From Geminicoccaceae bacterium (lineage in GTDB: Bacteria; Pseudomonadota; Alphaproteobacteria; Geminicoccales; Geminicoccaceae): a DNA stretch of 6,692 bases. How positions within the stretch are numbered: position 1 is the first letter of the stretch; each line of letters opens with the position of its first letter. Shown here one piece after another: positions 1-5,991 of this stretch. Below the pieces are notes generated by a model. That model saw nothing but the letters and a program-made list of their open reading frames with translations, ran no database searches and was not told where the DNA came from. Position numbers and translations under genes: made by a program. The DNA is taken from contig JAPJRA010000203.1 of assembly GCA_030824835.1 (NCBI GenBank), forward strand, positions 1-6,692, given 5' to 3'.

Positions 1-1
1 G

Positions 2-619
2 ATCATCACCATCGAGTGCATCGACGAGCTTGCCGACATTGCGGGCATCAAGCCTCAGATCGCATCCGTGACGCGACGGGCAATGAATGGCGAACTCGAT
101 TTCGCGACGGCGCTGCGCGAACGCGTGGCCCTGCTGGCCGGGCTGCCCCGGAACGCCATCGACACCGTCATCCGTGAGCGGCTGCAGCTCATGCCCGGCG
201 CTCGAACGTTGGTGCGGACGATGCACCAGAACGGCGCCATCACCGCCCTGGTGTCCGGCGGCTTTACCGCGTTCACTGCTCACGTGCGGCAGCTGTGCGG
301 CTTTGATCATGACGACGCCAATGAGCTCGAGATCGAGAATGGTGAGCTGACGGGACGTCTGGTCGGCGATCTGCGCGGTGCCGATGCCAAGCTCGGCGCG
401 CTTGGTCGACTGCGGTTGAGCCGTGATCTTCCCACCAGCTTGACCATGGCAGTTGGTGACGGCGCGAACGATCTGCCGATGTTGCAGGCCGCGGGTCTCG
501 GCGTCGCCTTTCGAGCCCATGCGCGGGTCAGGGAAGCAGCAAGAGTGCGGATCGACCATGGCGATCTCACCGCACTCCTGTTCCTGCAGGGCTACAGCCG
601 CCAGGAGTTTGCCGCCTAG
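2..619 (+). CDS. serB: Phosphoserine phosphatase SerB, C-terminal part (5' end outside window)
   Basis: SerB hydrolyses O-phospho-L-serine to L-serine, the last step of serine biosynthesis, in the cytoplasm. It is a HAD-superfamily phosphatase. The frame is open from base 2 and gives 205 residues before TAG at 617-619. It opens with IITIECIDELADIAG, which in SerB directly follows the catalytic DxDST motif, so the nucleophile Asp lies just upstream of the window. Visible HAD motifs are motif II at VSGGF (Ser85 of the visible part), a motif III lysine candidate at Lys130 (ADAKLGALGRL), and motif IV GDGANDLPML (Asp153, Asp157). The ending IDHGDLTALLFLQGY is typical of proteobacterial SerB. Roughly the first third of a usual ~300-aa protein, including the N-terminal domain, is missing. 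One oddity is AHAR at 172-175, where many homologues have AKP. The gene converges on the Do-protease gene with 4 bp between the stop codons. Confidence 0.95.
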   Translation: MITIECIDELADIAGIKPQIASVTRRAMNGELDFATALRERVALLAGLPRNAIDTVIRERLQLMPGARTLVRTMHQNGAITALVSGGFTAFTAHVRQLCGFDHDDANELEIENGELTGRLVGDLRGADAKLGALGRLRLSRDLPTSLTMAVGDGANDLPMLQAAGLGVAFRAHARVREAARVRIDHGDLTALLFLQGYSRQEFAA

Positions 620-630
620 GCGGCTACTCC
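604..630. terminator. Inverted repeat at the serB/degP convergent junction, possible bidirectional 3'-end hairpin
   Basis: The sequence holds GCCGCC (611-616), TA, then GGCGGC (619-624), flanked by GGAGT (604-608) and ACTCC (626-630). The arms would pair as a 5-6 bp core plus a 5-bp outer stem, separated by a 2x1 internal loop. The hairpin contains both stop codons: serB TAG (617-619) in the loop and degP TAG (624-626) in the right arm. No T-run follows on either strand, so it is not a canonical intrinsic terminator. A role in Rho-dependent termination or 3'-end stabilisation is inference. The repeat itself is read directly. Confidence 0.4.
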
Positions 631-2147
631 ATGAAGCGCAGGGCCACGAAGCGTAAGTCACCCTGACGGTCGACAAGAAGCAGGATCGACTTCTTGCCCT
701 CGCTCTTCGCCTGATCGACCTTTGCCATGATCTCGGGCGGCGAGCCCACCTCCTCCTGCCCGACCTCGACGATAAGATCGCCCGGCTTTAGACTCTCCTC
801 GGCAGCTGGTGACCCCTCGGCGACATTGGTGATCACCACACCCTTTGCATCCTCGGCGAGGTTGAGCTGCGTCTTCAGCTCGGGCGTTACCTCGGCGATC
901 GTGATCCCCAACGCCTCCACCGTGGCATCGGCTGTAGCAGCCGGGGGTGGCGGCGCGGTGCCCAGTTCTGCCGCCTGATCGTCTTCGGGCAGTTCGCCAA
1001 GGACGACGGTGAAATTCTTCTCCTCACCCTTCCGCCACAACTTGACCGGAGCCTCTTTCCCGATTGACGTCTCAGCGACAAGCCTTGGCAACGAGCGCAT
1101 CCGATCGATCGTTTTGCCGTCGAACTCGAGAATGACGTCACCAGCCTGGATTCCCGACTCGGCGGCAGGTCCACCGGGAGTCACGCTGGCGATGAGCGCA
1201 CCACGTGTCTCTGGCAGGCCAAGGCTCTCGGCGATCTCATCCGTCACACTCTGGATGCGTACGCCGAGCCAGCCACGGGCGACCTTGCCGGACTTCATCA
1301 AGCTGTCGATCACCGGCTTCGCAAGGTTGGAAGGAATGGCGAACCCGATTCCGACGTTCCCGCCCGATGGCGAGAAGATCGCCGTATTGACGCCGAAGAC
1401 CTCGCCCTCGATCGTGAAGCTGGGGCCACCGGAGTTGCCGCGATTGATGGCGGCGTCGACTTGGAAGAAATCGTCGTAGGGTCCGGCCCGAATGTCGCGG
1501 CCACGGGCCGAGATGATCCCGGCCGTGACGGTGGAGCCCAGACCGAACGGGTTGCCGATCGCGATCATCCAGTCGCCGACACGCACCCGGTCGCTGTCCG
1601 CCCAGGGGACGAACGGGAACGGCTGCTCGCGGTCGATCTTGAGCAGGGCCAGATCCGTCTTAGTGTCAGTACCGATCAGCTTGGCCGGATATTCTTGATC
1701 GTCGCCGAAGATGACGGTGATCTCGTCGGCGTCCGCGATGACGTGGTTGTTGGTGACGACGTAGCCCGACGGATCGATCACGAAGCCCGAGCCCAGCGAG
1801 AAACTGCGGCGCGGCTGCTGGTCCGGCTGCTGCTTGTCGCGGTCGAAGAACTCCTTGAAGAACTCCTCGAACGGCGATCCGGGCGGAAACTGCGGGACTT
1901 GCGGCGATTCCGGGGGCGCCGTCTGCGCCGCCACGTCCTTGCGGGTCGATATGTTGACAACTGCCGGGGCGATCTTGGCTACTAGGTCACCAAAGCCCTC
2001 GACCGGCGCCTTCTGCTGCGCCGACACCGGCAGCGTATGGCCGAACGACAACAACCCTATCAGCAGGGCCGTTGCCATGAGCCTTGGCACGCCCAGGGCG
2101 GTCGCCCATCGGCGGCCGACAATGCCGGGCCTATGAGCACTGCGCAT
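624..2147 (-). CDS. degP: Periplasmic Do/HtrA-family serine endoprotease (DegP/DegQ/MucD type)
   Basis: This trypsin-like protease and chaperone of the envelope degrades misfolded periplasmic proteins. I chose ATG 2147 because GAGGAG lies 7 nt upstream and it puts a signal peptide at the N terminus. The frame stays open further back to 2294, but that extension is arginine-rich with no export signal. The product is 507 aa. Residues 1-43 form a signal peptide (basic start, hydrophobic core MATALLIGLLSFG, cleavage likely after VSA). The protease domain spans about 60-290 with triad His135 (TNNHVI), Asp165 (TDLALLKI) and Ser239 (NRGNSGGPS). PDZ1 lies at about 291-386 and PDZ2 at about 411-506, joined by a Pro/Ala linker (APPPPAATADA). 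A Gln/Pro-rich insert before the first catalytic motif resembles the LA-loop region. The length fits the family. It is the last gene of the hflK-hflC-DUF2065 block, but a 169-bp gap means it may have its own promoter. DegP, DegQ and MucD cannot be separated from sequence alone. Confidence 0.95.
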   Translation of the reverse strand: MRSAHRPGIVGRRWATALGVPRLMATALLIGLLSFGHTLPVSAQQKAPVEGFGDLVAKIAPAVVNISTRKDVAAQTAPPESPQVPQFPPGSPFEEFFKEFFDRDKQQPDQQPRRSFSLGSGFVIDPSGYVVTNNHVIADADEITVIFGDDQEYPAKLIGTDTKTDLALLKIDREQPFPFVPWADSDRVRVGDWMIAIGNPFGLGSTVTAGIISARGRDIRAGPYDDFFQVDAAINRGNSGGPSFTIEGEVFGVNTAIFSPSGGNVGIGFAIPSNLAKPVIDSLMKSGKVARGWLGVRIQSVTDEIAESLGLPETRGALIASVTPGGPAAESGIQAGDVILEFDGKTIDRMRSLPRLVAETSIGKEAPVKLWRKGEEKNFTVVLGELPEDDQAAELGTAPPPPAATADATVEALGITIAEVTPELKTQLNLAEDAKGVVITNVAEGSPAAEESLKPGDLIVEVGQEEVGSPPEIMAKVDQAKSEGKKSILLLVDRQGDLRFVALRFME

Positions 2148-2154
2148 CGTGGAT

Positions 2155-2160
2155 CTCCTC
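2155..2160 (-). promoter_or_regulatory. Shine-Dalgarno site of degP
   Basis: The minus strand reads GAGGAG here, 7 nt before ATG 2147. This decides the start of the protease in favour of the 507-aa form over the 556-aa open frame beginning at 2294. Confidence 0.75.
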
Positions 2161-2202
2161 AACTGTCCCGGCCATGCCGCAAGCGACAGCGACCCGCGTT
2201 TT

Positions 2203-2219
2203 GGAGCGCGGCGCGCTCC
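2203..2219. repeat. Perfect 17-bp palindrome in the degP leader
   Basis: GGAGCGCG, a central G, and CGCGCTCC form a perfect inverted repeat with 8-bp arms, 56-72 bp upstream of the degP start. As RNA it would fold into a 6-7 bp GC stem with a 3-5 nt loop. As DNA it could be an operator. On the minus strand it is followed by AAAA, not T, so it is not an intrinsic attenuator. The function is unknown. Confidence 0.45.
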
Positions 2220-2316
2220 CCCCGTTCTTGTTGTCGCGACCGAGAACAACCCAGCTGCTTGCCCGATCATCGTCGAGCCCCGAGAGTGAAGCAAGGGCCG
2301 ATCCCGCTCATTTACC

Positions 2317-2514
2317 CTATGCCGCTCCCCATCGACGGATCATCCAGACCAACAATACACCGACGACCGCGAAAGCGAGCCCACCAAGACGCAGCGGGCC
2401 GCTGTCGAGGATCGCCGCACGCGCAGCGGCCTGCTTCATACCATTGGGGAACAGCGCCCAGAGGACGCCCTCGATGACGAGCACGAGGGCCAGAGCCGTA
2501 CCGAGATCACGCAT
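2317..2514 (-). CDS. DUF2065 / YjeT-like small inner-membrane protein
   Basis: A 65-aa protein with two predicted membrane helices, at about residues 4-22 (LGTALALVLVIEGVLWALF) and about 41-59 (LRLGGLAFAVVGVLLVWMI), ending in RRWGAA. The pattern ALALVLVIEG near the start, a following FP, and LGGLAFAVVGVLLVW matches the DUF2065 family. E. coli YjeT, as I recall it, is also about 65 aa and lies directly after hflC. Function is unknown, so I give no symbol. I chose ATG 2514 because it gives the family's usual start and length. An in-frame GTG at 2553 would add 13 unlikely residues. Neither start has a clear Shine-Dalgarno, so translation may be coupled to hflC, whose stop is 54 nt upstream. It is probably cotranscribed with hflK-hflC. 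Confidence 0.85.
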   Translation of the reverse strand: MRDLGTALALVLVIEGVLWALFPNGMKQAAARAAILDSGPLRLGGLAFAVVGVLLVWMIRRWGAA

Positions 2515-2534
2515 GACGAGAGGCCAAGTTCGGC

Positions 2535-2564
2535 CCGAGCCCGGCGGCAGCACCGCCGGCTCGG
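2535..2564 (-). repeat. Strong hairpin in the hflC-DUF2065 intergenic gap
   Basis: The left arm CCGAGC (2535-2540), a bulged C (2541) and CGGCGG (2542-2547) pair with CCGCCG (2553-2558) and GCTCGG (2559-2564) around the loop CAGCA. That is 12 pairs with one bulge. In the minus-strand transcript it starts 4 nt after the hflC stop and ends 20 nt before the DUF2065 ATG. No U-run follows, so a segmental mRNA-stability element or leaky termination is more likely than an intrinsic terminator. That role is inference. Confidence 0.5.
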
Positions 2565-2568
2565 CCGA

Positions 2569-3537
2569 CTATGGCGCCGGCGCCGCAGCGGGCGCCATCG
2601 AGGCGTCCGGAGTCGTTGCCGAGGCCGCGGGAGCAGCCGAAGCACCGGACCCCGGCTCCTTGCCCTCGGGAGCTACCGATCGGCCGTTGAAGAATCGGAA
2701 GAACTCACTGTCGGGAGACAGCACGAAAGTGGTGCTGCCATCACCCAGCGCCTCCCGATAGGCTTGGAGCGAGCGATAGAAGTCAAAGAACCCCGGGTCC
2801 TGACCGAAGGCATCAGCGAAGATGCGGATGGCCTCGGCATCGCCCTGACCACGCAGGATTTGCGACTCGCGCTCGGCCTCGGCGATCAGCACCCGTCGCT
2901 CACGATCGGCCCGGGCGCGAATCCGCTGCCCGACCTCGGCGCCCTGTGCCCGCAGCTCCTTGGCCTCCCGCTGGCGCTCGGTCTGCATTCGCTGGAAGAT
3001 GGCCTGACTGTTCTCAGGCGGCAGATCCGCCCGCTTGATGCGCACGTCAACCAGCGCAACCCCGAACCCCGCCAGGGACTTGTTGGCCTCCGACTTGATC
3101 CGGTTCATGATTTGCGTGCGGTCGTTTGACAGAAGCGTGAACAGGGGCGCCTCGCCCAATACGCTGCGCAAACTGGAGAAGACGATCGGCTCGAGGCGGC
3201 CACGAAAAGCCTGCTCAGTGCCGACCGACTGCCTAAAGCGCAACGCATCGGTGATGCGATAACGCGCGAAGGCGTCGACCACGAGACGCTTCTGGTCGCC
3301 GAGCACGAGTTCGACGGACGGGGCATCGAAATCGAGCACGCGCTTGTCGAAATACTCCACCTGCTGGATGAAGGGTACCTTCAGGTGCAACCCCGGGTCT
3401 TGGACGATGTCGACCGGGTTACCGAACTGCAGGACCAGCGCCTGCTGGGTCTGATGAACCGTGAACAGGGCATTCAGCAGCATGAACAGCCCGACCACGA
3501 CGGCAGCACCAATGCCTAGGGCTATCCGCGGGTTCAT
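2569..3537 (-). CDS. hflC: HflC, band-7/SPFH membrane protein, FtsH protease modulator subunit
   Basis: With HflK it forms the large inner-membrane HflKC assembly whose periplasmic SPFH domains enclose the AAA protease FtsH and modulate membrane-protein degradation. The 322-aa protein has an N-terminal membrane anchor (about 5-25, IALGIGAAVVVGLFMLLNALF) followed by VHQTQQALVLQFG and the band-7 domain (about 26-190). It carries the HflC signature DLPPENSQAIFQRMQTERQ (171-189), a charged coiled coil with REAKELRAQG (about 185-240), and the C-terminal VLSPDSEFFRFF (272-283). The last 35 residues are Ala/Pro-rich low complexity, probably disordered. The start ATG 3537 overlaps the hflK stop as ATGA, with AGGGAG 7 nt upstream, so translation is probably coupled. 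The product is close to the length of the E. coli protein. Confidence 0.97.
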   Translation of the reverse strand: MNPRIALGIGAAVVVGLFMLLNALFTVHQTQQALVLQFGNPVDIVQDPGLHLKVPFIQQVEYFDKRVLDFDAPSVELVLGDQKRLVVDAFARYRITDALRFRQSVGTEQAFRGRLEPIVFSSLRSVLGEAPLFTLLSNDRTQIMNRIKSEANKSLAGFGVALVDVRIKRADLPPENSQAIFQRMQTERQREAKELRAQGAEVGQRIRARADRERRVLIAEAERESQILRGQGDAEAIRIFADAFGQDPGFFDFYRSLQAYREALGDGSTTFVLSPDSEFFRFFNGRSVAPEGKEPGSGASAAPAASATTPDASMAPAAAPAP

Positions 3538-4700
3538 TGCGCAGCTCCCTGCATACCATCGGGCTGGCCAGTCTGTGCCTGATCGGCGCGCGGCTGGCGG
3601 GCACGCTGCTGCAACTCGGGGAGCGGCAGGTAGGGAACGACGCCATTGGCGCCCTGCTTGCCGTCGATGACCACCTTGTTCACACCCTTGAAGACCTGTT
3701 CCATCGTCTCGAGGTAGAGACGGCGAGCCGTCACGTCCTCCGCCTTCAGATAGGCGGCCAGGATCGACTTGAACCGCTCCCCTTCACCGGTGGAGCGAGC
3801 GGTCACCTCCTGGCGATAGGCCTGCGCCTCCTGCATCACCCGTTCCGCTTCACCACGGGCGCGCGGAATGATGTCGTTGGCAAACGACTCCGCCTCGTTC
3901 TGCGCCCGCTCACGGTCGGCCTGGGCGCGCTGCACGTCGCGGAACGCATCGATCACCTCGGCCGGCGGATCAGCCTTCTGCAGCTGCACCTCGTCGACCA
4001 GAATGCCGGTACCATAGTCGACCATCAGCGCCTGCAGTTGCTCCCGCGCCCGCAGCTCAATTGCCCGGCGGCCTTCGGTGGTCGCCTCGACGATCGGGGT
4101 CTGCCCGATGATCTCGCGCATCACGCTCTCGGCCGCTGCCTTGATGGTTGTCTCCGGATCGCGCACATTGAACCGGAACGCTGCGGCGTCGCCAATCCTC
4201 CACAGCACGACAAAATTGACGTCGATGATGTTTTCGTCGCCCGTGAGCATCAGCGCCTCCTCGCTGACGTCGCGCGCCGCCCCGATGGTCCGCCCCGACG
4301 TTTGCTGCCCGGCCGAGCGGAAGCCGACCTCGACGCGGTTGACCCTGGTAACCGGAACCTTCTCGACGGCCTCGATCGGCGCTGGCAGATGATATTGCAG
4401 CCCTGGGTCCGCCGTGCGGACAAGCTTGCCGAAGCGCGTTACCAAGCCCTGCTCGTCGGGCTGGATCGAATAAATTCCACTGGCCAGCCAGAGTCCAAGC
4501 ACGGCCAACGCCGCCACCACCAAGCCTTTCCGCCCGATGCCCGGTGCGCCGCCACCTGGAAACAGGTTCTTGACCTTTTCCTGGCTGCGCCGGAGGAGTT
4601 CCTCCAGGTCGGGGGGCTGTTGACCGCCGGGGCGTCCACCCCATGGACCGGGGCCACCTCCCCCTTGCCAGCCGCCTCCGCCTTGACTGTTCCAGGGCAT
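3534..4700 (-). CDS. hflK: HflK, band-7/SPFH membrane protein, partner of HflC
   Basis: HflK is the larger partner in the HflKC complex around FtsH. The 388-aa product begins with a Gly/Trp/Pro-rich cytoplasmic segment (1-30, MPWNSQGGGGWQ) typical of HflK, then the conserved stretch DLEELLRRSQEKVKNLFPGG (31-50). One membrane helix follows (about 58-76), then YSIQPDEQGLVTRFGKL, which opens the SPFH domain (about 77-260). A coiled coil rich in ARGEAERVMQEAQAYR (about 255-315) comes next, and the ending includes LYLETMEQVFKGVNKVVIDG and VPYLPLPEL. The tail after 365 is Gln/Arg-rich. ATG 4700 is supported by GAGGAAAG 6 nt upstream (4714-4707). It is the first gene of the block and is divergent from mrp, so the 120-bp gap should hold its promoter. 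Its codon-aligned antisense frame is fully open, which is an effect of composition. Confidence 0.97.
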   Translation of the reverse strand: MPWNSQGGGGWQGGGGPGPWGGRPGGQQPPDLEELLRRSQEKVKNLFPGGGAPGIGRKGLVVAALAVLGLWLASGIYSIQPDEQGLVTRFGKLVRTADPGLQYHLPAPIEAVEKVPVTRVNRVEVGFRSAGQQTSGRTIGAARDVSEEALMLTGDENIIDVNFVVLWRIGDAAAFRFNVRDPETTIKAAAESVMREIIGQTPIVEATTEGRRAIELRAREQLQALMVDYGTGILVDEVQLQKADPPAEVIDAFRDVQRAQADRERAQNEAESFANDIIPRARGEAERVMQEAQAYRQEVTARSTGEGERFKSILAAYLKAEDVTARRLYLETMEQVFKGVNKVVIDGKQGANGVVPYLPLPELQQRARQPRADQAQTGQPDGMQGAAQ

Positions 4701-4820
4701 TACAAACTTTCCTCGGCTATGCTGAAATCAGGGCCGGCGCGTACGCCCGCTGGGTGGGCCGTCTCACTCGAACCGCTCGGACTACGGTCTATATCGGGCG
4801 CTGCACTTAGGGGATCAACC
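4701..4820. promoter_or_regulatory. Divergent hflK / mrp promoter region
   Basis: This 120-bp gap between divergent starts must serve transcription of both genes unless hflK is read only from elsewhere. Toward mrp, TCTATATC (4788-4795) fits the Caulobacter-type housekeeping -10 GCTANAWC at all but one defined position. A weak -35 TCGAACC (4768-4774) lies 13 nt upstream, within the 10-14 nt spacing of that class as I recall it. This predicts a leader of about 20 nt. AGGGGA (4809-4814) sits 6 nt before the mrp ATG. Toward hflK, the same AT-rich core read in reverse (TATAGA, 4793-4788), with TTGATC (4818-4813) 19 nt upstream, is a poorer candidate. The assignments are inference. Confidence 0.4.
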
Positions 4821-5948
4821 ATGAACGAGCTTACAAGCGAGCGGGTGCTGGAAGCTTTGCGCCGAATCGACCATCCACGGCTCGGCCGGGACGTTGTCAG
4901 CCTGAGAATTATTTCTGGAATTGTGATCAAGAACGGCAATGTCGGCTTCGCGATCGAGGTCGATCCGGCCGAGGCCAAGGCCCTGGAGCCCATGCGCAAA
5001 GCCTGCGAGCAGGTGGTCCGCGCCTTGCCTGGCGTGCTCTCCTGTGCAGCCGTGCTCACCGCTGAGCGTGCCCCCGGCGGCCGGCCTGCAGCTGGTCCGC
5101 CTCCCACCCTGGGTGCGGCGCCGAGGGCAGCACCGCAATCCCTGGTCCCCGGCGTCAAGGCCATCATCGCGGTCGCCTCTGGCAAGGGCGGCGTCGGCAA
5201 ATCCACGACCGCGGTCAATCTTGCCATGGGCTTGGCTGCCATCGGCCAGCGAGTAGGACTCCTCGACGCCGACATTTATGGTCCATCGCTGCCGCGCATG
5301 GCCGGCATCACCGGGCGTCCGGTGAGCGCTGACGGCAAGAAGCTGCGGCCGATGGAGAACTACGGCGTCAAGGTGATGTCGATGGGCTTCCTTGTCGACG
5401 AGGACACACCGATGATCTGGCGCGGGCCGATGGTGCAGAGCGCCTTGCAGCAAATGCTGGGCGACGTGCTGTGGGGCGAGCTTGACGTGCTCGTCGTCGA
5501 CATGCCACCCGGGACGGGAGATGCGCAGCTCACCATGGCGCAGAAGGTACCACTCGCCGGTGCCGTGATCGTGAGCACGCCGCAGGACATCGCCTTGCTC
5601 GATGCGCGTAAGGCCATCAACATGTTTCGCAAGGTCGACGTGCCTGTATTGGGGATCGTCGAGAACATGTCTTATTTCTGCTGCCCGAACTGCGGCCACC
5701 GCGCCGAGATCTTCGCCCACGGTGGAGCGCGAGACTGTGCGGCGCAGTTCGGCATCGATTTCCTCGCCGAAATTCCGCTCGACGGCGAGATTCGAGAGAC
5801 TGCCGACGGGGGCCGACCGATCGTGGTCAGCCAGCCGGCGCACCCGATGGCGGAAGCCTACCGCCAGTTGGCCCTCACCGTCCGCGACAAGTTGGCGACA
5901 CTGCAGGGCGGCTCGGTGCGGAAATTCCCGCAAATTGTCTATAGTTGA
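4821..5948 (+). CDS. mrp: Mrp/ApbC/NBP35-family iron-sulfur cluster carrier P-loop ATPase
   Basis: Mrp/ApbC proteins bind and pass on Fe-S clusters to apo-proteins in the cytoplasm, with ATP hydrolysis required in vivo. The 375-aa product has an N-terminal MIP18/DUF59-like domain (about 5-82), an Ala/Pro/Gly-rich linker (83-110), and a MinD-like ATPase domain (about 112-360). Visible motifs are the deviant Walker A GKGGVGKST (121-129), switch I-like DADIYGPSLPRM (149-160), the Walker B region VLVVDMPPGTGD (223-234), and the cluster-ligand CxxC at Cys288-Cys291 in MSYFCCPNCGH. The N-terminal domain lacks the usual TPxCP-type cysteine motif. ATG 4821 follows AGGGGA and starts the DUF59 domain correctly. 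The frame is open far upstream, opposite hflK, but that part is antisense noise. The gene is divergent from hflK and convergent with atpC. The symbol could equally be apbC. Confidence 0.95.
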   Translation: MNELTSERVLEALRRIDHPRLGRDVVSLRIISGIVIKNGNVGFAIEVDPAEAKALEPMRKACEQVVRALPGVLSCAAVLTAERAPGGRPAAGPPPTLGAAPRAAPQSLVPGVKAIIAVASGKGGVGKSTTAVNLAMGLAAIGQRVGLLDADIYGPSLPRMAGITGRPVSADGKKLRPMENYGVKVMSMGFLVDEDTPMIWRGPMVQSALQQMLGDVLWGELDVLVVDMPPGTGDAQLTMAQKVPLAGAVIVSTPQDIALLDARKAINMFRKVDVPVLGIVENMSYFCCPNCGHRAEIFAHGGARDCAAQFGIDFLAEIPLDGEIRETADGGRPIVVSQPAHPMAEAYRQLALTVRDKLATLQGGSVRKFPQIVYS

Positions 5949-5956
5949 CGGCGCGC

Positions 5957-5991
5957 GAGGCCGCAGCGGCTCAGTGAGCCTCGGCGGCCTC
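5957..5991. terminator. Long imperfect palindrome at the mrp/atpC convergent junction
   Basis: GAGGCCGC (5957-5964) pairs with GCGGCCTC (5984-5991). Inside them GGCTCA (5968-5973) pairs with TGAGCC (5975-5980) across a single G, and the 3x3 spacers AGC/TCG allow one further G-C pair. The structure begins 8 nt after the mrp stop, and its apex contains the atpC stop codon (TGA, 5973-5971 on the minus strand). There is no T-run on either side, so a canonical intrinsic terminator is not supported. A bidirectional 3'-end hairpin, possibly with Rho, is inferred. Confidence 0.45.

Larger units (their letters stand above)
2148..2316 (-). promoter_or_regulatory. Intergenic region upstream of degP, possible promoter region
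   Basis: This is the longest gene-free stretch (169 bp), between the DUF2065 stop and the degP start. It holds the degP ribosome binding site, the palindrome at 2203-2219, and a weaker dyad at 2224-2247 (GTTCT and AGAAC as outer arms). On the minus strand CTTGCT (2295-2290), a 17-nt spacer and CGATGA (2272-2267) weakly resemble a heat-shock sigma-32-type CTTGAA / CCATNT promoter. The match is partial and could be chance. A gap this size in an otherwise tight cluster suggests degP can be transcribed on its own, which is inference. Confidence 0.35.

Noticed and set aside
1461..1985. 174-aa + strand frame opposite degP
   Set aside because: It is the codon-aligned antisense of the protease. The protein is rich in Arg/Val/Asp repeats mirroring the sense codons and has no family resemblance.
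2148..2294. 49-residue N-terminal extension of the Do protease
   Set aside because: The extension lacks a signal peptide and would bury the real one. A strong GAGGAG lies just before ATG 2147.
2515..2553. GTG start for a 78-aa form of the DUF2065 protein
   Set aside because: The extra residues (MLPPGSGRTWPLV) do not fit the family, the GTG lies in a strong hairpin, and no ribosome binding site precedes it. The 65-aa form matches the usual length.
2571..2598. 8-bp inverted repeat (ATGGCGCC / GGCGCCAT) at the 3' end of hflC as a terminator
   Set aside because: It falls in the Ala/Pro-coding tail, where GGCGCC recurs through codon repetition, and has no T-run. The better hairpin is just downstream at 2535-2564.
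2084..2761. 225-aa + strand frame across degP start, DUF2065 and the hflC end
   Set aside because: It overlaps three supported genes on the opposite strand, is Ala/Pro/Ser/Arg-rich low complexity, and shows no plausible domain.
3537..4820. Open + strand frame opposite hflK, continuous with mrp, giving an apparent ~800-aa fusion protein
   Set aside because: The frame is codon-aligned with hflK on the other strand, so it stays open whenever hflK avoids TTA, CTA and TCA codons, which are rare in GC-rich genes. The translation shows no domain before mrp Met at 4821, where a Shine-Dalgarno and the DUF59 domain begin.
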